DNA of 64,000 nt from Microbacterium aurum (GTDB lineage Bacteria > Actinomycetota > Actinomycetes > Actinomycetales > Microbacteriaceae), in the NCBI RefSeq assembly GCF_016907815.1, contig NZ_JAFBCQ010000001.1:3348001-3412000 (forward strand), written 5' to 3'. Within the stretch, counting starts at the first letter, position 1. Each line of letters starts with the position of its first letter. A model generated the notes under the pieces. It did not search any database and was not told the origin of the DNA. It saw nothing but the letters and a program-made list of their open reading frames with translations. Shown here one piece after another: positions 1 to 10,756 of this stretch. The position numbers were made by a program, and so were the translations under genes.

Positions 1-769
1 GACGGCCCACCATGCGCTTGGCGTACTGCACCGGGATGCGCCGCTGCGACTGCTCCACGAACACGACCAGGGCGACGACGACGATGCCGACGGCGAGGAC
101 CATGAGGAAGATCTCGAAGCCGCGGGCCTGCCAGATCGACCACATCGCGACCGGGAAGGTCGCGGCGATCGAGGTGAAGATGAGGATCGACATGCCGTTG
201 CCGACGCCGCGCTCGGTGACGAGCTCGGCGAACCACATGATGAGGCCGGTGCCGGCGGTCAGCGTGATGATCATCAGCAGCTGCGCCCACCACACGTCGT
301 TGGTCAGCAGGGCGTTGCACTCCGCGATGCCGGTGGTGCCGAACAGCTGACCCGAGCGAGCCACGGTGACGAGGGTCGTCGACTGCAGCAGCGCCAGCGC
401 GATCGTCAGGTACCGGGTGTACTGCGTGAGCTTCGCCTGGCCGGACTGGCCCTCCTTGTACAGCGCCTCGAAGTGCGGGATCACGACGCGCAGCAGCTGG
501 ACGATGATCGTCGCGGTGATGTAGGGCATGACGCCCAGCGCGAAGATCGACAGCTGCAGCAGCGCGCCACCGGAGAACAGGTTCACCAGGGATAGCAGGC
601 CTTCGCTGGCCGAGCCGGTCTGGTCGAGGCAGGACTGCACGTTCGGGAAGTTCACGAACGGTGCGGGCACGTGCGCGCCGAAGCGGTAGATGGCGATGAC
701 GCCGAGGGTGAAGGCGATCTTCCGCCGGAGGTCCGGCGTACGGAAGACCCGCGCGATGGCGCTGAACAA
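1..769 (-). CDS. secY: SecY, protein translocase channel subunit (3' end outside window)
   Basis: Main pore subunit of the SecYEG translocon in the cytoplasmic membrane, which exports most secreted and membrane proteins. About 256 N-terminal residues are visible, running off the left edge. The protein opens with the typical FSAIARVFRTPDLRRKI stretch. It continues with the plug region, several hydrophobic helices, a GVMPYITATIIVQLL helix and the loop GQAKLTQYTRYLT, all conserved in SecY. The start is TTG at 769-767, set by a GGAGG ribosome site at 779-775, five bases upstream; no ATG fits the conserved N terminus. It lies 112 bases downstream of rplO, separated from it by a strong hairpin, so it may be transcribed partly on its own. 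SecY after rplO is the usual end of the spc operon. Confidence 0.97.
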   Translation of the reverse strand, partial: MFSAIARVFRTPDLRRKIAFTLGVIAIYRFGAHVPAPFVNFPNVQSCLDQTGSASEGLLSLVNLFSGGALLQLSIFALGVMPYITATIIVQLLRVVIPHFEALYKEGQSGQAKLTQYTRYLTIALALLQSTTLVTVARSGQLFGTTGIAECNALLTNDVWWAQLLMIITLTAGTGLIMWFAELVTERGVGNGMSILIFTSIAATFPVAMWSIWQARGFEIFLMVLAVGIVVVALVVFVEQSQRRIPVQYAKRMVGR

Positions 770-843
770 AGAATCCTCCAGGGGATTTCCTGCAGTGAGA
801 GTGACCGGCGTCTCGGGGGACACCGTTTCCCAGAGTACGGCAA

Positions 844-873
844 CAGGGGCCGGAGGCTCGCCTCCGGCCCCTG
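844..873 (-). terminator. 13-bp perfect hairpin between rplO and secY
   Basis: Positions 844-856 pair perfectly with 861-873 (GGGGCCGGAGG type stem) around a CTCG/CGAG tetraloop. It sits 8 bases past the rplO stop on the minus strand. There is no clear U-run, so it is a candidate terminator, attenuator or RNA-processing/stability element rather than a certain terminator. Confidence 0.6.
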
Positions 874-881
874 CCGTGGAA

Positions 882-1475
882 TTACTTGACCGAACCGCCC
901 GCGGCGACGATCTTCTGCTCGGCCGAACCCGAGACCTTGTCGACGGCGACGGTGAGCTTGACCGAGATGTCGCCGGTGCCGAGCACCTTGACCTTCTCGT
1001 TCTTGCGCACCGCACCCTTGGCGACGAGGTCGCTCACGGTGACGTCGCCACCGGAGGGGTACAGCTCGGCGAGCTTGTCGAGGTTGACCACCTGATACTC
1101 GACGCGGAACGGGTTCTTGAACCCGCGCAGCTTCGGCGTACGCATGTGCAGCGGCATCTGGCCGCCCTCGAAGCCGACCTTCACCTGGTAGCGGGCCTTC
1201 GTGCCCTTGGTGCCGCGGCCGGCGGTCTTGCCCTTCGAGCCCTCACCGCGACCGACACGGGTCTTCGCGGTGTTGGATCCGGGAACCGGACGCAGGTGGT
1301 GCACCTTCAGCACACCGGGGCGGGAGGCCTCGGCATCCTTCTTGGGAGCAGCCTTCTTGGCGGGCGCCTTCTTCTCGGCGGCAGCCTTGGCAGCGGCCGG
1401 CTTCTTGGCGGCGGCCTTCTTCTCGGTGTTCTTCTCGGCGACCTCTTCGGTCACCTTCTCAGCCTTCTCGGCCAT
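882..1475 (-). CDS. rplO: Ribosomal protein L15 with long Ala/Lys N-terminal extension
   Basis: Large-subunit protein that binds 23S rRNA late in 50S assembly. The conserved body starts near residue 56 ([23 protein letters not shown]) with the classic [21 protein letters not shown] motif, followed by the L15/L27 fold. The length is 197 residues against about 145 for the usual family member. The extra ~50 N-terminal residues are almost entirely Ala, Lys and Glu. The ATG overlaps the rpmD stop as TGATG, supporting this long start and translational coupling. The extension is probably disordered and solvent-exposed. Confidence 0.97.
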   Translation of the reverse strand: MAEKAEKVTEEVAEKNTEKKAAAKKPAAAKAAAEKKAPAKKAAPKKDAEASRPGVLKVHHLRPVPGSNTAKTRVGRGEGSKGKTAGRGTKGTKARYQVKVGFEGGQMPLHMRTPKLRGFKNPFRVEYQVVNLDKLAELYPSGGDVTVSDLVAKGAVRKNEKVKVLGTGDISVKLTVAVDKVSGSAEQKIVAAGGSVK

Positions 1476-1660
1476 CAGTCGATCTCCTCAACCTTGACGA
1501 GGTGCGCGACGGTCTTGACGTAGCCGCGCGTCTGCGCGTCGTCGGGACGGACGACGGAGTCGCCGATCCGCTTGAGACCCAGCGAACGCAGCGTGTCACG
1601 CTGGTTCTGCTTCTCGCTCACCTTGGACTTGACCTGGGTCACCTTGAGGCGCGCAGCCAT
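1475..1660 (-). CDS. rpmD: Ribosomal protein L30
   Basis: Small 50S protein, 61 residues, beginning [18 protein letters not shown] and carrying the family motif [17 protein letters not shown]. The ATG at 1660 overlaps the rpsE stop in TGATG, and its own stop overlaps the rplO start the same way, so rpsE-rpmD-rplO form a coupled set. The frame is open further upstream, but that part overlaps rpsE and lacks L30 similarity. Confidence 0.97.
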   Translation of the reverse strand: MAARLKVTQVKSKVSEKQNQRDTLRSLGLKRIGDSVVRPDDAQTRGYVKTVAHLVKVEEID

Positions 1661-2364
1661 CAGGCACCTCCCTTTGCAGCGGCCAGGGCGTCGGCCTCGG
1701 CACGGATCAGACGGGCAGGAGCCACCTGGTCGAAGTCGAGACCGCGACGAGCGGCGACCGCACGGGGCTCCTCGAGCTGCTTGAGCGCCTCGACGGTCGC
1801 GTGCACGATGTTGATCGTGTTGGACGAGCCGAGGGACTTCGAGAGCACGTCGTGGATGCCGGCGCACTCGAGCACGGCACGCACCGGACCACCGGCGATG
1901 ACACCGGTACCGGCGGCAGCCGGACGCAGCAGCACGACGCCGGCAGCGGCCTCACCCTGCACCGGGTGCGGGATGGTGGAGCCGGCACGGGGAACCCGGA
2001 AGAAGTTGCGCTTGGCCTCTTCGACACCCTTCGAGATGGCGAGCGGGACCTCACGCGCCTTGCCGTAGCCGACGCCGACCAGACCGTTGCCGTCACCCAC
2101 GACGACAAGCGCCGTGAAGCTGAAGCGGCGACCGCCCTTGACGACCTTGGACACGCGGTTGATCGTCACGACGCGCTCGAGGAACTGGCTCTTCTCGGCG
2201 TCGCGCGACCCGCGGTCGCGGGTCTGGCTGCGCTCGCGGCCACCGCGGCGCGGCTCACGCTCGCGCTCGACGGGCGCCTCAGCGGCTGCCGTCTGCGCGG
2301 TCGTACCCTCAGTGGCCTGTTCGGTCACTTCGTTCTCCACATTCTGAGTAGTTGCATCGCTCAC
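1660..2364 (-). CDS. rpsE: Ribosomal protein S5
   Basis: 30S protein at the mRNA entry channel, involved in decoding fidelity. The conserved double-stranded-RNA-binding-like region begins around residue 60 ([30 protein letters not shown]). It is followed by [17 protein letters not shown] and the C-terminal [16 protein letters not shown]. The length is 234 residues, with about 55 extra N-terminal residues rich in Glu, Thr and Arg, as in other actinobacteria. The start overlaps the rplR stop by four bases (ATGA). Confidence 0.97.
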   Translation of the reverse strand: MSDATTQNVENEVTEQATEGTTAQTAAAEAPVEREREPRRGGRERSQTRDRGSRDAEKSQFLERVVTINRVSKVVKGGRRFSFTALVVVGDGNGLVGVGYGKAREVPLAISKGVEEAKRNFFRVPRAGSTIPHPVQGEAAAGVVLLRPAAAGTGVIAGGPVRAVLECAGIHDVLSKSLGSSNTINIVHATVEALKQLEEPRAVAARRGLDFDQVAPARLIRAEADALAAAKGGA

Positions 2365-2720
2365 AGGTTCAGACCTCCCTCGCGGGCGCCTTCGGCGATC
2401 GCTGCGACACGGCCCGCGTAGCGGTTGCCACCGCGGTCGAACACGACGTCCGAGACGCCGGCGGCCTTCGCACGCTCGGCGACGAGCTCGCCGACCTTGC
2501 GGGCCTTGGCGGTCTTGTCACCGTCGAACGTGCGCAGGTCGGCCTCGAGGGTCGACGCGGATGCCACGGTGTGACCCTTGCTGTCGTCGACCAGCTGGAC
2601 GAAGACGTGGCGGGCCGAGCGGGTGACGACCAGGCGCGGACGCGCCTCGGTGCCCACGACCTTCTTGCGAAGGCGGAGGTGACGACGCGTGCGTGCGTCG
2701 CTCTTCGACTTGACAGCCAT
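2361..2720 (-). CDS. rplR: Ribosomal protein L18
   Basis: 5S rRNA-binding protein of the central protuberance, 119 residues. It shows the family pattern [15 protein letters not shown] near the N terminus, [18 protein letters not shown], and the C-terminal [26 protein letters not shown]. It starts two bases after the rplF stop and overlaps rpsE by four bases. Confidence 0.98.
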   Translation of the reverse strand: MAVKSKSDARTRRHLRLRKKVVGTEARPRLVVTRSARHVFVQLVDDSKGHTVASASTLEADLRTFDGDKTAKARKVGELVAERAKAAGVSDVVFDRGGNRYAGRVAAIAEGAREGGLNL

Positions 2721-2722
2721 GG

Positions 2723-3259
2723 TTACTTACCAGCCTTTCCGGCCTTGCGGCGAACGACCTCGCCCGCGTAGCGCACACCCTTGCCCTTGTACGGCTCGGG
2801 CTTGCGGATCTTGCGGATGTTCGCGGCGGCCTCACCGACGGCCTGCTTGGAGATGCCGCTGACGGTGAGCTTGTTGTTGCCCTCGACGGTCAGCGTGATG
2901 CCGGCCGGCGCCTCGACGAGCACCGGGTGCGAGAAGCCGAGTGCGAACTCGACCGCCGTGCCCTTCTGCGCGACGCGGTAACCGGTGCCGACGACCTCGA
3001 GGCCCTTGGTGTAGCCCTGGGTCACGCCGATGATGTTGTTGTTGATGAGCGTGCGGGTCAGGCCGTGCAGCGAGCGCGACTCGCGCTCGTCGTCGGGACG
3101 GGTGACCAGAACCTGGCCCTCCTCGACCTTGACCTCGATGGGCTTGGCGACGGTGAGCACGAGCTCACCCTTCGGGCCCTTGACGGCGACATCCTGGCCG
3201 TCCACCGAAACGGTGACGCCGGCGGGGATGTCGATGGGAAGACGTCCGATACGCGACAT
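2723..3259 (-). CDS. rplF: Ribosomal protein L6
   Basis: 50S protein near the GTPase-associated centre, 178 residues. It begins [15 protein letters not shown] and has the two duplicated L6 domains. The second ends with the signature [22 protein letters not shown]. Length and order (rpsH-rplF-rplR) are normal. Confidence 0.98.
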   Translation of the reverse strand: MSRIGRLPIDIPAGVTVSVDGQDVAVKGPKGELVLTVAKPIEVKVEEGQVLVTRPDDERESRSLHGLTRTLINNNIIGVTQGYTKGLEVVGTGYRVAQKGTAVEFALGFSHPVLVEAPAGITLTVEGNNKLTVSGISKQAVGEAAANIRKIRKPEPYKGKGVRYAGEVVRRKAGKAGK

Positions 3260-3265
3260 GTCAGA

Positions 3266-3664
3266 TCACCACACGTAGGCGAGGACTTCCCCACCCACGC
3301 CCTTCTGCTCGGCCTGACGGTCGGTGAGAAGACCGGAGGAGGTGGACAGGATCGCGATGCCCAGGCCGCCGAGGACGGTGGGGAGCTCGGTGGACTTCGC
3401 GTAGACGCGCAGACCCGGCTTGGAGACGCGCTTGATGCCGGCGATCGACCGCTCGCGGTTCGGGCCGTACTTGAGGTTCAGCGTGAGGGTCTGGCCGACG
3501 CGAGCGTCGGAGACCTCCCACGACGAGATGTAGCCCTCCTGCTGGAGGATCTCGGCGATGTGGGTCTTGAGCTTGGAGCTCGGCAGCGACACGGAGTCGT
3601 GGTGCGCCGAGTTCGCGTTGCGCAGACGGGTCAGCATGTCAGCGACCGGGTCTGTCATCGTCAT
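3266..3664 (-). CDS. rpsH: Ribosomal protein S8
   Basis: Primary 16S rRNA-binding protein of the 30S body, 132 residues. It begins [18 protein letters not shown] and ends with the S8 signature [33 protein letters not shown]. The ATG at 3664 is preceded by AAAGGAAA with suitable spacing; an in-frame ATG two codons later is possible. It follows rplE directly. The rpsN gene that often lies here is absent. Confidence 0.98.
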   Translation of the reverse strand: MTMTDPVADMLTRLRNANSAHHDSVSLPSSKLKTHIAEILQQEGYISSWEVSDARVGQTLTLNLKYGPNRERSIAGIKRVSKPGLRVYAKSTELPTVLGGLGIAILSTSSGLLTDRQAEQKGVGGEVLAYVW

Positions 3665-3727
3665 TTCTTGGTTTCCTTTGTTCAGTGGTTTCGGATGCCG
3701 TTACACGACAGCCGACCTTCTTGAGGT

Positions 3728-3743
3728 CCGGCCGGATGGCCGG
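3728..3743. other. Short hairpin in the rplE-rpsH spacer
   Basis: CCGGCC (3728-3733) and GGCCGG (3738-3743) form a 6-bp perfect stem around GGAT, eight bases after the rplE stop on the minus strand. It is the only structure seen in the 86-base rplE-rpsH spacer. It could be a weak attenuator or chance at this GC content. Confidence 0.25.
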
Positions 3744-3750
3744 GGGTGTG

Positions 3751-4341
3751 TCAGGCCTGAGCGTCGTCCGTCTTGAACGGGAAGCCCAGCTGGCGGAGCA
3801 GCGAGCGGCCCTCGGCATCCGTCTTCGCGGTCGTGACGACCGTGATGTCGAAGCCGCGGACGCGGTCGATCTTGTCCTGGTTGATCTCGTGGAAGACCGA
3901 CTGCTCCTGCAGACCGAACGTGTAGTTGCCGTTGCCGTCGAACTGCTTCGGCGACAGGCCGCGGAAGTCGCGGATGCGGGGCAGGGCGAGGTTCACCAGA
4001 CGGTCGAGGAACTCCCACGCACGGTCGCCGCGGAGGGTGACGTGCGCGCCGATGGCCTGGCCCTCGCGCAGCTTGAACTGCGCGATGGACTTGCGGGCCT
4101 TCGTGACGACCGGCTTCTGGCCGGTGATCTTGGTGAGGTCGTCGACCGCGCCGTCGATCACCTTGGAGTCGCGAGCAGCCTCGCCGACACCGGTGTTCAC
4201 GACGACCTTGACGATCCCGGGGATCTGCATGACGTTGGCGTAGCCGAACTCTTCCTGCAGGGCCTTCTTGATCTCGGTCTGGTACTTCGCCTTCAGACGG
4301 GGCTGGATTTTGCCAGCCTCGAGGGCAGTGGTGGTGCTCAT
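3751..4341 (-). CDS. rplE: Ribosomal protein L5
   Basis: 5S rRNA-binding protein of the central protuberance, 196 residues. The L5 signature is visible as [24 protein letters not shown], then [23 protein letters not shown]. The C-terminal half contains [21 protein letters not shown] and [19 protein letters not shown]. The start overlaps the rplX stop in TGATG. A short N-terminal extension (about 15 residues) precedes the conserved region. Confidence 0.98.
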   Translation of the reverse strand: MSTTTALEAGKIQPRLKAKYQTEIKKALQEEFGYANVMQIPGIVKVVVNTGVGEAARDSKVIDGAVDDLTKITGQKPVVTKARKSIAQFKLREGQAIGAHVTLRGDRAWEFLDRLVNLALPRIRDFRGLSPKQFDGNGNYTFGLQEQSVFHEINQDKIDRVRGFDITVVTTAKTDAEGRSLLRQLGFPFKTDDAQA

Positions 4342-4700
4342 CAGAGGTCCTTACCGCTCTTCTTCGCGTAGCGCACGCGGACGTTGCGCTTCACGCCGTC
4401 CTTCGTCTGCTCCTCGACGCGGTGACCGACACGGGTCGGCTTCTTGGTCGAGGGGTCGACGAGGGCGACGTTGGAGATGTGGATCGGGGCTTCCATCGTC
4501 TCGATGCCGCCCGTCTTGGTGCCGCGCTGCGACTGGCCGACGCGGTTGTGCTTGGTGACGTAGTTGACGCCCTCGACGATGACACGGTTCGACTCGACGA
4601 GAACGTCGAGAACCTTGCCCTGCTTGCCGCGGTCGCCGCCCTTGTCCTGCTTCTTGCCAGTGATGACCTGAACGAGGTCACCCTTCTTGATCTTGGCCAT
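4341..4700 (-). CDS. rplX: Ribosomal protein L24
   Basis: 50S assembly-initiator protein, 119 residues. The KOW motif lies near the N terminus ([27 protein letters not shown]), followed by [13 protein letters not shown]. It lies between rplN and rplE, four bases after the rplN stop. Confidence 0.98.
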   Translation of the reverse strand: MAKIKKGDLVQVITGKKQDKGGDRGKQGKVLDVLVESNRVIVEGVNYVTKHNRVGQSQRGTKTGGIETMEAPIHISNVALVDPSTKKPTRVGHRVEEQTKDGVKRNVRVRYAKKSGKDL

Positions 4701-4704
4701 GCGG

Positions 4705-5073
4705 TCAGATCACCTCCGGTGCGAGCGAGACGATCTTCATGAACTTCTTGTCGCGAAGCTCACGGCCGACCGGGCCGAAGATGCGGGTGCCGCGGGGCTC
4801 CCCGTCGTTCTTCAGGATGACGGCGGCGTTCTCGTCGAACTTGATGTAGGAACCGTCGGCACGACGGGTCTGCTTGACGGTGCGGACGACGACGGCCTTG
4901 ACCACGTCGCCCTTCTTGACGTTGCCGCCGGGGATCGCGTCCTTGACGGTCGCCACGATGATGTCGCCCAGTCCGGCGTAGCGGCGGTTGGAACCACCGA
5001 GCACGCGGATCGTGAGCAGCTCCTTGGCGCCGGTGTTGTCGGCGACCTTGAGGCGGGACTCAGTCTGGATCAT
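4705..5073 (-). CDS. rplN: Ribosomal protein L14
   Basis: 50S protein near the factor-binding centre and a bridge to the 30S subunit, 122 residues. It begins [20 protein letters not shown] and contains the L14 signature around [21 protein letters not shown]. It ends [12 protein letters not shown]. Length is normal. It follows rpsQ after three bases. Confidence 0.98.
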   Translation of the reverse strand: MIQTESRLKVADNTGAKELLTIRVLGGSNRRYAGLGDIIVATVKDAIPGGNVKKGDVVKAVVVRTVKQTRRADGSYIKFDENAAVILKNDGEPRGTRIFGPVGRELRDKKFMKIVSLAPEVI

Positions 5074-5076
5074 TTC

Positions 5077-5469
5077 TTACTTCGCCTTCTCGAGGATCTC
5101 GACCAGGCGCCACCGCTTGGTGGCGCTGAGCGGCCGGGTCTCGTTGATGAGAACGAGGTCGCCGATGCCGGCGGTGTTCTGCTCGTCGTGGGCCTTGACC
5201 TTCGACGTGCGACGGATGACCTTGCCGTAGAGCGGGTGCTTCACGCGGTCCTCGACTTCGACGACGATGGTCTTGTCCATCTTGTCGCTGACGACGTAGC
5301 CGCGGCGCGACTTGCGGTAGCCACGGGCGTCCGCGTCGCGGACGTCGTGAGCGGCGTGCTCGTGGCCGGCCTCGACCGGAGCCTCGACGACGGCGTCCGC
5401 CGCAGCGGCGGCAGCCTTCTTCGCGGGCGCCTTCTTGGCGGGAGCCTTCTTCTCAGTGGTCTCAGCCAT
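5077..5469 (-). CDS. rpsQ: Ribosomal protein S17 with N-terminal extension
   Basis: 16S rRNA-binding protein of the 30S body, 130 residues against about 85-95 usually. The OB-fold body starts near residue 50 ([22 protein letters not shown]) and ends with the family motif [17 protein letters not shown]. The first ~50 residues are Ala/Lys-rich, then acidic and His-containing ([11 protein letters not shown]). The ATG at 5469 overlaps the rpmC stop as TGATG; a GTG one codon upstream is also open but less likely. Confidence 0.96.
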   Translation of the reverse strand: MAETTEKKAPAKKAPAKKAAAAAADAVVEAPVEAGHEHAAHDVRDADARGYRKSRRGYVVSDKMDKTIVVEVEDRVKHPLYGKVIRRTSKVKAHDEQNTAGIGDLVLINETRPLSATKRWRLVEILEKAK

Positions 5470-5786
5470 CACTCGGCCTCTTCCTTCGCGGCAGCGTCAT
5501 CGGCGGCATCCGCCTTCTTCGTCGCCTTCTTCTTCGCCTTGGGCGCGACCTCGACGGGCGCGGGCGTGGCACGGATGCCGAGCTCGCGCTCACGGATCAC
5601 GGTGTACAGCCGCGCGATGTCGCGCTTGACCGCACGGATGCGGCCGTGGCTCTCGAGCTGGCCGGTGGCCGACTGGAAGCGCAGGTTGAACAGCTCTTCC
5701 TTGGCCTTGCGCAGCTCTTCGACGAGGCGCTGGTCCTCGAACGTGTCCAGCTCGCTGGGTGCGAGCGTCTTGGTTCCGACAGCCAT
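5469..5786 (-). CDS. rpmC: Ribosomal protein L29 with C-terminal extension
   Basis: 50S protein at the peptide exit tunnel, near the docking site for trigger factor and the signal recognition particle. The conserved part ([50 protein letters not shown]) occupies residues 7-70. About 35 extra C-terminal residues follow, Lys/Ala then acidic (ending AAAKEEAE), giving 105 residues against about 65-75 usually. Start and stop are both coupled to neighbours (TAATG with rplP, TGATG with rpsQ). Confidence 0.96.
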   Translation of the reverse strand: MAVGTKTLAPSELDTFEDQRLVEELRKAKEELFNLRFQSATGQLESHGRIRAVKRDIARLYTVIRERELGIRATPAPVEVAPKAKKKATKKADAADDAAAKEEAE

Positions 5787-6205
5787 TACGCGTCGCCCTC
5801 CTCGCGCTTGATGATGCGTGCCTTCAGCGGCAGCTTGTGGATTGCACGGGTCAGCGCCTCACGAGCGAGCTGCTCGTTGACACCGGCGACCTCGAACAGG
5901 ACGCGACCCGGCTTGACGTTGGCGACCCACCACTCCGGCGAACCCTTACCGGAACCCATGCGGGTTTCGGCCGGCTTCTTGGTCAGCGGACGGTCGGGGT
6001 AGATGTTGATCCACACCTTGCCGCCACGCTTGATGTGACGCGTCATCGCGATACGAGCGGACTCGATCTGACGGTTCGTCACGTACGCGGGGGTCAGCGC
6101 CTGGATGCCGAACTCGCCGAAGGAGACCTTCGTGCCGCCGGTGGCCTGGCCCGAGCGACCCGGGTGGTGCTGCTTGCGGTACTTGACCTTGCGGGGGATA
6201 AGCAT
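5786..6205 (-). CDS. rplP: Ribosomal protein L16
   Basis: 50S protein beside the A-site tRNA elbow, 139 residues. It begins [19 protein letters not shown] and carries the L16 signatures [20 protein letters not shown] and [18 protein letters not shown]. The ATG overlaps the rpsC stop in TAATG. Confidence 0.98.
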   Translation of the reverse strand: MLIPRKVKYRKQHHPGRSGQATGGTKVSFGEFGIQALTPAYVTNRQIESARIAMTRHIKRGGKVWINIYPDRPLTKKPAETRMGSGKGSPEWWVANVKPGRVLFEVAGVNEQLAREALTRAIHKLPLKARIIKREEGDA

Positions 6206-6954
6206 TATGCCGATGCTCCTTCTGCGACGGGGGCCTCGTTGCGGGGGCCACGACGGGGACGGTCGCCCCGGTCACGAGCGGGCTTCTGGTTGGCCTGCTC
6301 GCGCGCGAGCTCCTTGGCCGTCAGGTCGCCCTTGTAGATCCAGACCTTCACGCCGATGCGGCCGAAGGTGGTCTTGGCCTCGTAGAAGCCGTAGTCGATG
6401 TTCGCGCGGAGCGTGTGCAGGGGCACACGGCCTTCGCGGTAGAACTCCGAACGGCTCATCTCGGCGCCGCCGAGACGGCCGGAGACCTGGATGCGGATGC
6501 CCTTGGCACCGGCGCGCTGGGCGCCCTGCAGGCCCTTGCGCATCGCGCGGCGGAACGCCACACGTGCGGAGAGCTGCTCGGCGATGCCCTGTGCGACGAG
6601 CTGGGCGTCGGCCTCGGGGTTCTTGACCTCGAGGATGTTCAGCTGGATCTGCTTGCCGGTGAGCTTCTCGAGGTCGGCGCGGATGCGCTCGGCCTCGGCG
6701 CCACGGCGACCGATCACGATGCCCGGACGGGCGGTGTGGATGTCGACGCGGACGCGGTCACGGGTGCGCTCGATCTCGATGCCGGACACGCCGGCGCGGT
6801 CGAGCTGCGTCTGCAGGAGCTTGCGGATCTTGATGTCCTCGGCCACGTAGTCGGCGTAACGCTGGCCCGGCTTCGTGGAGTCGGAGAACCAACGCGACAC
6901 GTGGTCCGTGGTGATGCCGAGGCGGAAGCCGTACGGGTTGACCTTCTGTCCCAT
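6205..6954 (-). CDS. rpsC: Ribosomal protein S3
   Basis: 30S head protein at the mRNA entry tunnel with helicase-related activity, 249 residues. The N-terminal part begins [23 protein letters not shown] type II domain carries [17 protein letters not shown]. The C-terminal domain has [31 protein letters not shown]. The last ~30 residues form an Arg/Pro then acidic tail, as often seen in actinobacteria. It is coupled with rplV and rplP by TAATG overlaps. Confidence 0.98.
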   Translation of the reverse strand: MGQKVNPYGFRLGITTDHVSRWFSDSTKPGQRYADYVAEDIKIRKLLQTQLDRAGVSGIEIERTRDRVRVDIHTARPGIVIGRRGAEAERIRADLEKLTGKQIQLNILEVKNPEADAQLVAQGIAEQLSARVAFRRAMRKGLQGAQRAGAKGIRIQVSGRLGGAEMSRSEFYREGRVPLHTLRANIDYGFYEAKTTFGRIGVKVWIYKGDLTAKELAREQANQKPARDRGDRPRRGPRNEAPVAEGASA

Positions 6955-7361
6955 TACTTGCTCGCCTTCTTCTTAGCAGCGGTTGCTGAGCCCGTCGACG
7001 CATCGGCGACCTCGGGGGTCGCGAGCTCGACGGTGATGTGGCTCGTGCGCTTCTTGATCTGGAACGCGCGGCCCTGAGCGCGGGGCTGGAAACGCTTCAG
7101 CGTCGTGCCCTCGTCGACGTACGCGTTGCGCACGTACAGGTCCTGCTCGTCCAGGAACTCGCCGTCCTTGTCCGCCTTCACGCGGGCGTTGGCGACCGCA
7201 GCGGCAACGAGCTTGTAGATCGGCTCGCTGGCACTCTGGGGCGCGAACTTCAGGATGGCCAGGGCCTCCTGAGCCTGCTTGCCCTTGATGAGCGCGACGA
7301 CACGACGAGCCTTCTGAGGGGTCACGCGAATGTGCTTGACGCGTGCGATGGAATCCACCAT
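6954..7361 (-). CDS. rplV: Ribosomal protein L22
   Basis: 50S protein lining the exit-tunnel constriction, 135 residues. The conserved body is visible in [20 protein letters not shown] and the C-terminal [22 protein letters not shown]; the tunnel loop includes [17 protein letters not shown] ~20-residue Ala/Thr/Lys tail follows. The ATG at 7361 is preceded by GGAGGAGAGAC, a strong ribosome-binding site. Confidence 0.97.
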   Translation of the reverse strand: MVDSIARVKHIRVTPQKARRVVALIKGKQAQEALAILKFAPQSASEPIYKLVAAAVANARVKADKDGEFLDEQDLYVRNAYVDEGTTLKRFQPRAQGRAFQIKKRTSHITVELATPEVADASTGSATAAKKKASK

Positions 7362-7400
7362 GTCTCTCCTCCTCTAGTCCTCTCCAGGATCACCACCGCG

Positions 7401-7682
7401 TCAGCGGCGGCGGCCCTTCTTGTCGTCCTTCTCGTGGCCGCGGAAGGTGCGGGTGGGCGCGAACTCGCCCAGCTTGTGGCCGACCATGGTCTCGGACACG
7501 AACACGGGGATGTGCTTGCGTCCGTCGTGCACGGCGATCGTGTGACCCAGCATGGCCGGGATGATCATCGAACGGCGCGACCAGGTCTTGATGACGTTCT
7601 TGGTGCCGGCTTCGTTCTGGACGACCACCTTGCGAAGCAGGTGCTCGTCGACGAAGGGGCCCTTCTTAAGGCTGCGAGGCAT
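7401..7682 (-). CDS. rpsS: Ribosomal protein S19
   Basis: 30S head protein contacting the 50S subunit and the P-site tRNA region, 93 residues. It begins [19 protein letters not shown] and contains the S19 signature [27 protein letters not shown]. It ends [21 protein letters not shown]. Length is normal. Confidence 0.98.
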   Translation of the reverse strand: MPRSLKKGPFVDEHLLRKVVVQNEAGTKNVIKTWSRRSMIIPAMLGHTIAVHDGRKHIPVFVSETMVGHKLGEFAPTRTFRGHEKDDKKGRRR

Positions 7683-7694
7683 CTTCCTCTACTC

Positions 7695-8534
<840 letters not shown>

Positions 8535-8559
8535 GTTCTCTAGTCCTCTATCCCAGCGG

Positions 8560-8871
8560 TCAGCCGACGGCCGTGAAGATGTCGATGGTGCCCGACTTCA
8601 GCGTGACGATGGCGCGCTTGGTGTCCTTGCGCTTGCCGGTGCCGAAGCGGGTGCGACGGGCCTTGCCCGCGCGGTTGAGCGTGTTCACCGCGGCGACCTT
8701 GACGCCGAAGATCTTCTCGATCGCGAGCTTGATCTCGGTCTTGGAGGCGCGGGGGTCCACGAGGAACGTGTACTTGCCCTCGTCGATGAGCCCGTAGCTC
8801 TTCTCCGAGACGACCGGCTTCAGGATGACGTCGCGCGGGTCCTTGTTGACGGCGATGTTCGCGGTGCTCAT
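8560..8871 (-). CDS. rplW: Ribosomal protein L23
   Basis: Exit-tunnel protein, docking site for trigger factor and the signal recognition particle, 103 residues. It contains [27 protein letters not shown] and the L23 signature [22 protein letters not shown]. The start overlaps the rplD stop by four bases (ATGA). Confidence 0.98.
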   Translation of the reverse strand: MSTANIAVNKDPRDVILKPVVSEKSYGLIDEGKYTFLVDPRASKTEIKLAIEKIFGVKVAAVNTLNRAGKARRTRFGTGKRKDTKRAIVTLKSGTIDIFTAVG

Positions 8872-9530
8872 GCCGAGACCTCCTCGGTGGTGGCGCTCTT
8901 GGACGCGACAAACGCGTCGTAGGCGGCCTTGGTGAAGACGATGTCGTCCGAGACGAGCACGTCGTAGGCGTTGAGCTGGCCGGCGTCGAGCACGTGGACG
9001 TACCCGAGGTTGCGGACGCTCTTGACGGTCAGCTCGTCGCCACGCTCGGTGACCACGAGGACGTTCTTGACGGCGCCGAGACCGGACAGCACGGATGCCG
9101 CGGCCTTCGTCGACGGCGCGCCGTCGATGCCGAAGGAGTCGACGATGTGCAGACGGCCGCCGCGAGCACGATCGCTGAGCGCGCCCAGCAGGGCGGCGGC
9201 GATCATCTTCTTGGGGGTGCGCTGGCCGTAGTCGCGCGGCTTCGGGCCGTGGACGATGCCGCCACCGGTCATGTGCGGCGCGCGGATCGAGCCCTGGCGG
9301 GCGTTACCCGTGCCCTTCTGCTTGAAGGGCTTGCGGCCGGCACCGGAGACCTCACCGCGACGCTTGGTCGAGTGGGTGCCCTGGCGAGCCGCGGCGAGCT
9401 GCGCGACGACGACCTGGTGGATGAGGGGGATGTTCGTCTTGACGTCGAAGATGGCGGCGGGCAGCTCCACGGAGCCGGCCTTCTTGCCGTCGGCCTTCAC
9501 GACGTCGAGCGCGAGAGTCGAGTCAGCCAT
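8868..9530 (-). CDS. rplD: Ribosomal protein L4
   Basis: 50S exit-tunnel protein and, in some bacteria, autoregulator of the S10 operon. 220 residues. The internal loop signature is visible as [33 protein letters not shown], followed by the globular domain ending [25 protein letters not shown]. It starts two bases after rplC. Confidence 0.98.
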   Translation of the reverse strand: MADSTLALDVVKADGKKAGSVELPAAIFDVKTNIPLIHQVVVAQLAAARQGTHSTKRRGEVSGAGRKPFKQKGTGNARQGSIRAPHMTGGGIVHGPKPRDYGQRTPKKMIAAALLGALSDRARGGRLHIVDSFGIDGAPSTKAAASVLSGLGAVKNVLVVTERGDELTVKSVRNLGYVHVLDAGQLNAYDVLVSDDIVFTKAAYDAFVASKSATTEEVSA

Positions 9531-9532
9531 GA

Positions 9533-10192
9533 TCAGGCACCCTTCACTGCGTTGCGGACGTAGACGATGCGGCCGCGCGCGCCGGGGACGGCGCCCTTGA
9601 CGAGCAGCAGACCCTTCTCGGCGTCGACGGCGTGCACCGTGAGGTTGAGGACGGTCACGCGCTCGCCACCCATACGGCCGGCCATGCGCATGCCCTTGAA
9701 GACACGGCTCGGGGTCGACGAGGCGCCGATCGAACCGGGCTTGCGGTGGTTGCGGTGCGCACCGTGCGAGGCGGAGACACCCTTGAAGTTGTGACGCTTC
9801 ATGACACCCGCGGTGCCCTTGCCCTTGCTGGTGCCGACGACGTCGACCAGCTGGCCGGCCTCGAAGGTGGCGTCCACGGTGAGCTCCTGGCCCAGCGTGT
9901 AGTCACCGGCATCCGCCGTGCGCACCTCGGTGAGGTGACGACGAGGGGTGACCCCGGCGGCCTCGAAGTGGGCCGTGAGGGGCTGGTTGACCTTGCGGGG
10001 GTCGATCTGCCCGTAGGCGATCTGGACGGCGTTGTAGCCGTCGCGCTCGGGCGTGCGCACCTGGGTGACCACGTTGGGGGCCACCTCGATGACGGTGACG
10101 GGAACGAGCTTGCCGTTCTCGTCCCAGACCTGGGTCATGCCCAGCTTCGTGCCGAGCAGGCCCTTGGAAACCTTTTCGTTGATGTGTGCCAT
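9533..10192 (-). CDS. rplC: Ribosomal protein L3
   Basis: 50S assembly-initiating protein near the peptidyl transferase centre, 219 residues. It has [24 protein letters not shown] at the N terminus. The L3 signature [24 protein letters not shown] lies in the central extension, and [13 protein letters not shown] near the C terminus. It lies ten bases after rpsJ. Confidence 0.98.
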   Translation of the reverse strand: MAHINEKVSKGLLGTKLGMTQVWDENGKLVPVTVIEVAPNVVTQVRTPERDGYNAVQIAYGQIDPRKVNQPLTAHFEAAGVTPRRHLTEVRTADAGDYTLGQELTVDATFEAGQLVDVVGTSKGKGTAGVMKRHNFKGVSASHGAHRNHRKPGSIGASSTPSRVFKGMRMAGRMGGERVTVLNLTVHAVDAEKGLLLVKGAVPGARGRIVYVRNAVKGA

Positions 10193-10202
10193 GAACGGGA
10201 CC

Positions 10203-10511
10203 TCAGAGCTTGATCTCGATGTTGACGTCGGCCGGGAGGTCGAGGCGCATAAGCGAGTCGACGGCCTTGGGCGTCGGGTCGATGATGTCGATCAGGCGCT
10301 TGTGGGTGCGCATCTCGAAGTGCTCGCGGCTGTCCTTGTACTTGTGGGGCGAACGAATGACGCACACCACGTTCTTCTCGGTCGGAAGCGGCACGGGGCC
10401 GACGACCGTGGCGCCCGCGCGGGTGACCGTGTCGACGATCTTGCGCGCCGACGTGTCGATGACCTCGTGGTCATACGACTTCAGGCGAATGCGGATCTTC
10501 TGTCCCGCCAT
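10203..10511 (-). CDS. rpsJ: Ribosomal protein S10
   Basis: 30S head protein; also the NusE antitermination factor that links transcription and translation through NusB/NusG. 102 residues from [19 protein letters not shown] to [10 protein letters not shown]. The signature [41 protein letters not shown] is present. The frame is open nine codons upstream to another ATG, but that stretch encodes a purine-rich GAAGAGAGAGAG region better read as the ribosome-binding site. It is the first gene of the S10 operon here. Confidence 0.97.
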   Translation of the reverse strand: MAGQKIRIRLKSYDHEVIDTSARKIVDTVTRAGATVVGPVPLPTEKNVVCVIRSPHKYKDSREHFEMRTHKRLIDIIDPTPKAVDSLMRLDLPADVNIEIKL

Positions 10512-10756
10512 TGTCTGCTCTCTCTCTTCTCGCGTCATACCTCACGGGCATTGGACGCACGGTGGTGCTCTCGCACCGGATGCTGCACCGCTGTTCTGAT
10601 GTCAACCCGCGCGCGGACGCGCGGTATCCACCTGAACTGGGGGTGGATGTCTGTTCTGCTGCCCGCGGCCTAGACTCTGAGCTCTCGCCGGTCTATGCAC
10701 TGCCCTGGCAGTGATCCCGCCGCGCTTTCGCGCACGCAGGAATGTGGAACCTGACT

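Noticed and set aside
10512..10538. Nine extra N-terminal codons for rpsJ
   Set aside because: The stretch encodes a purine-rich ribosome-binding region, and S10 proteins start at [14 protein letters not shown].
10600..10605. TTGACA as the S10 promoter -35 box
   Set aside because: The six bases 17 downstream (CATCCG) are a poor -10. The TTGCGA/TAGACT pair upstream fits better, though this is not proven.
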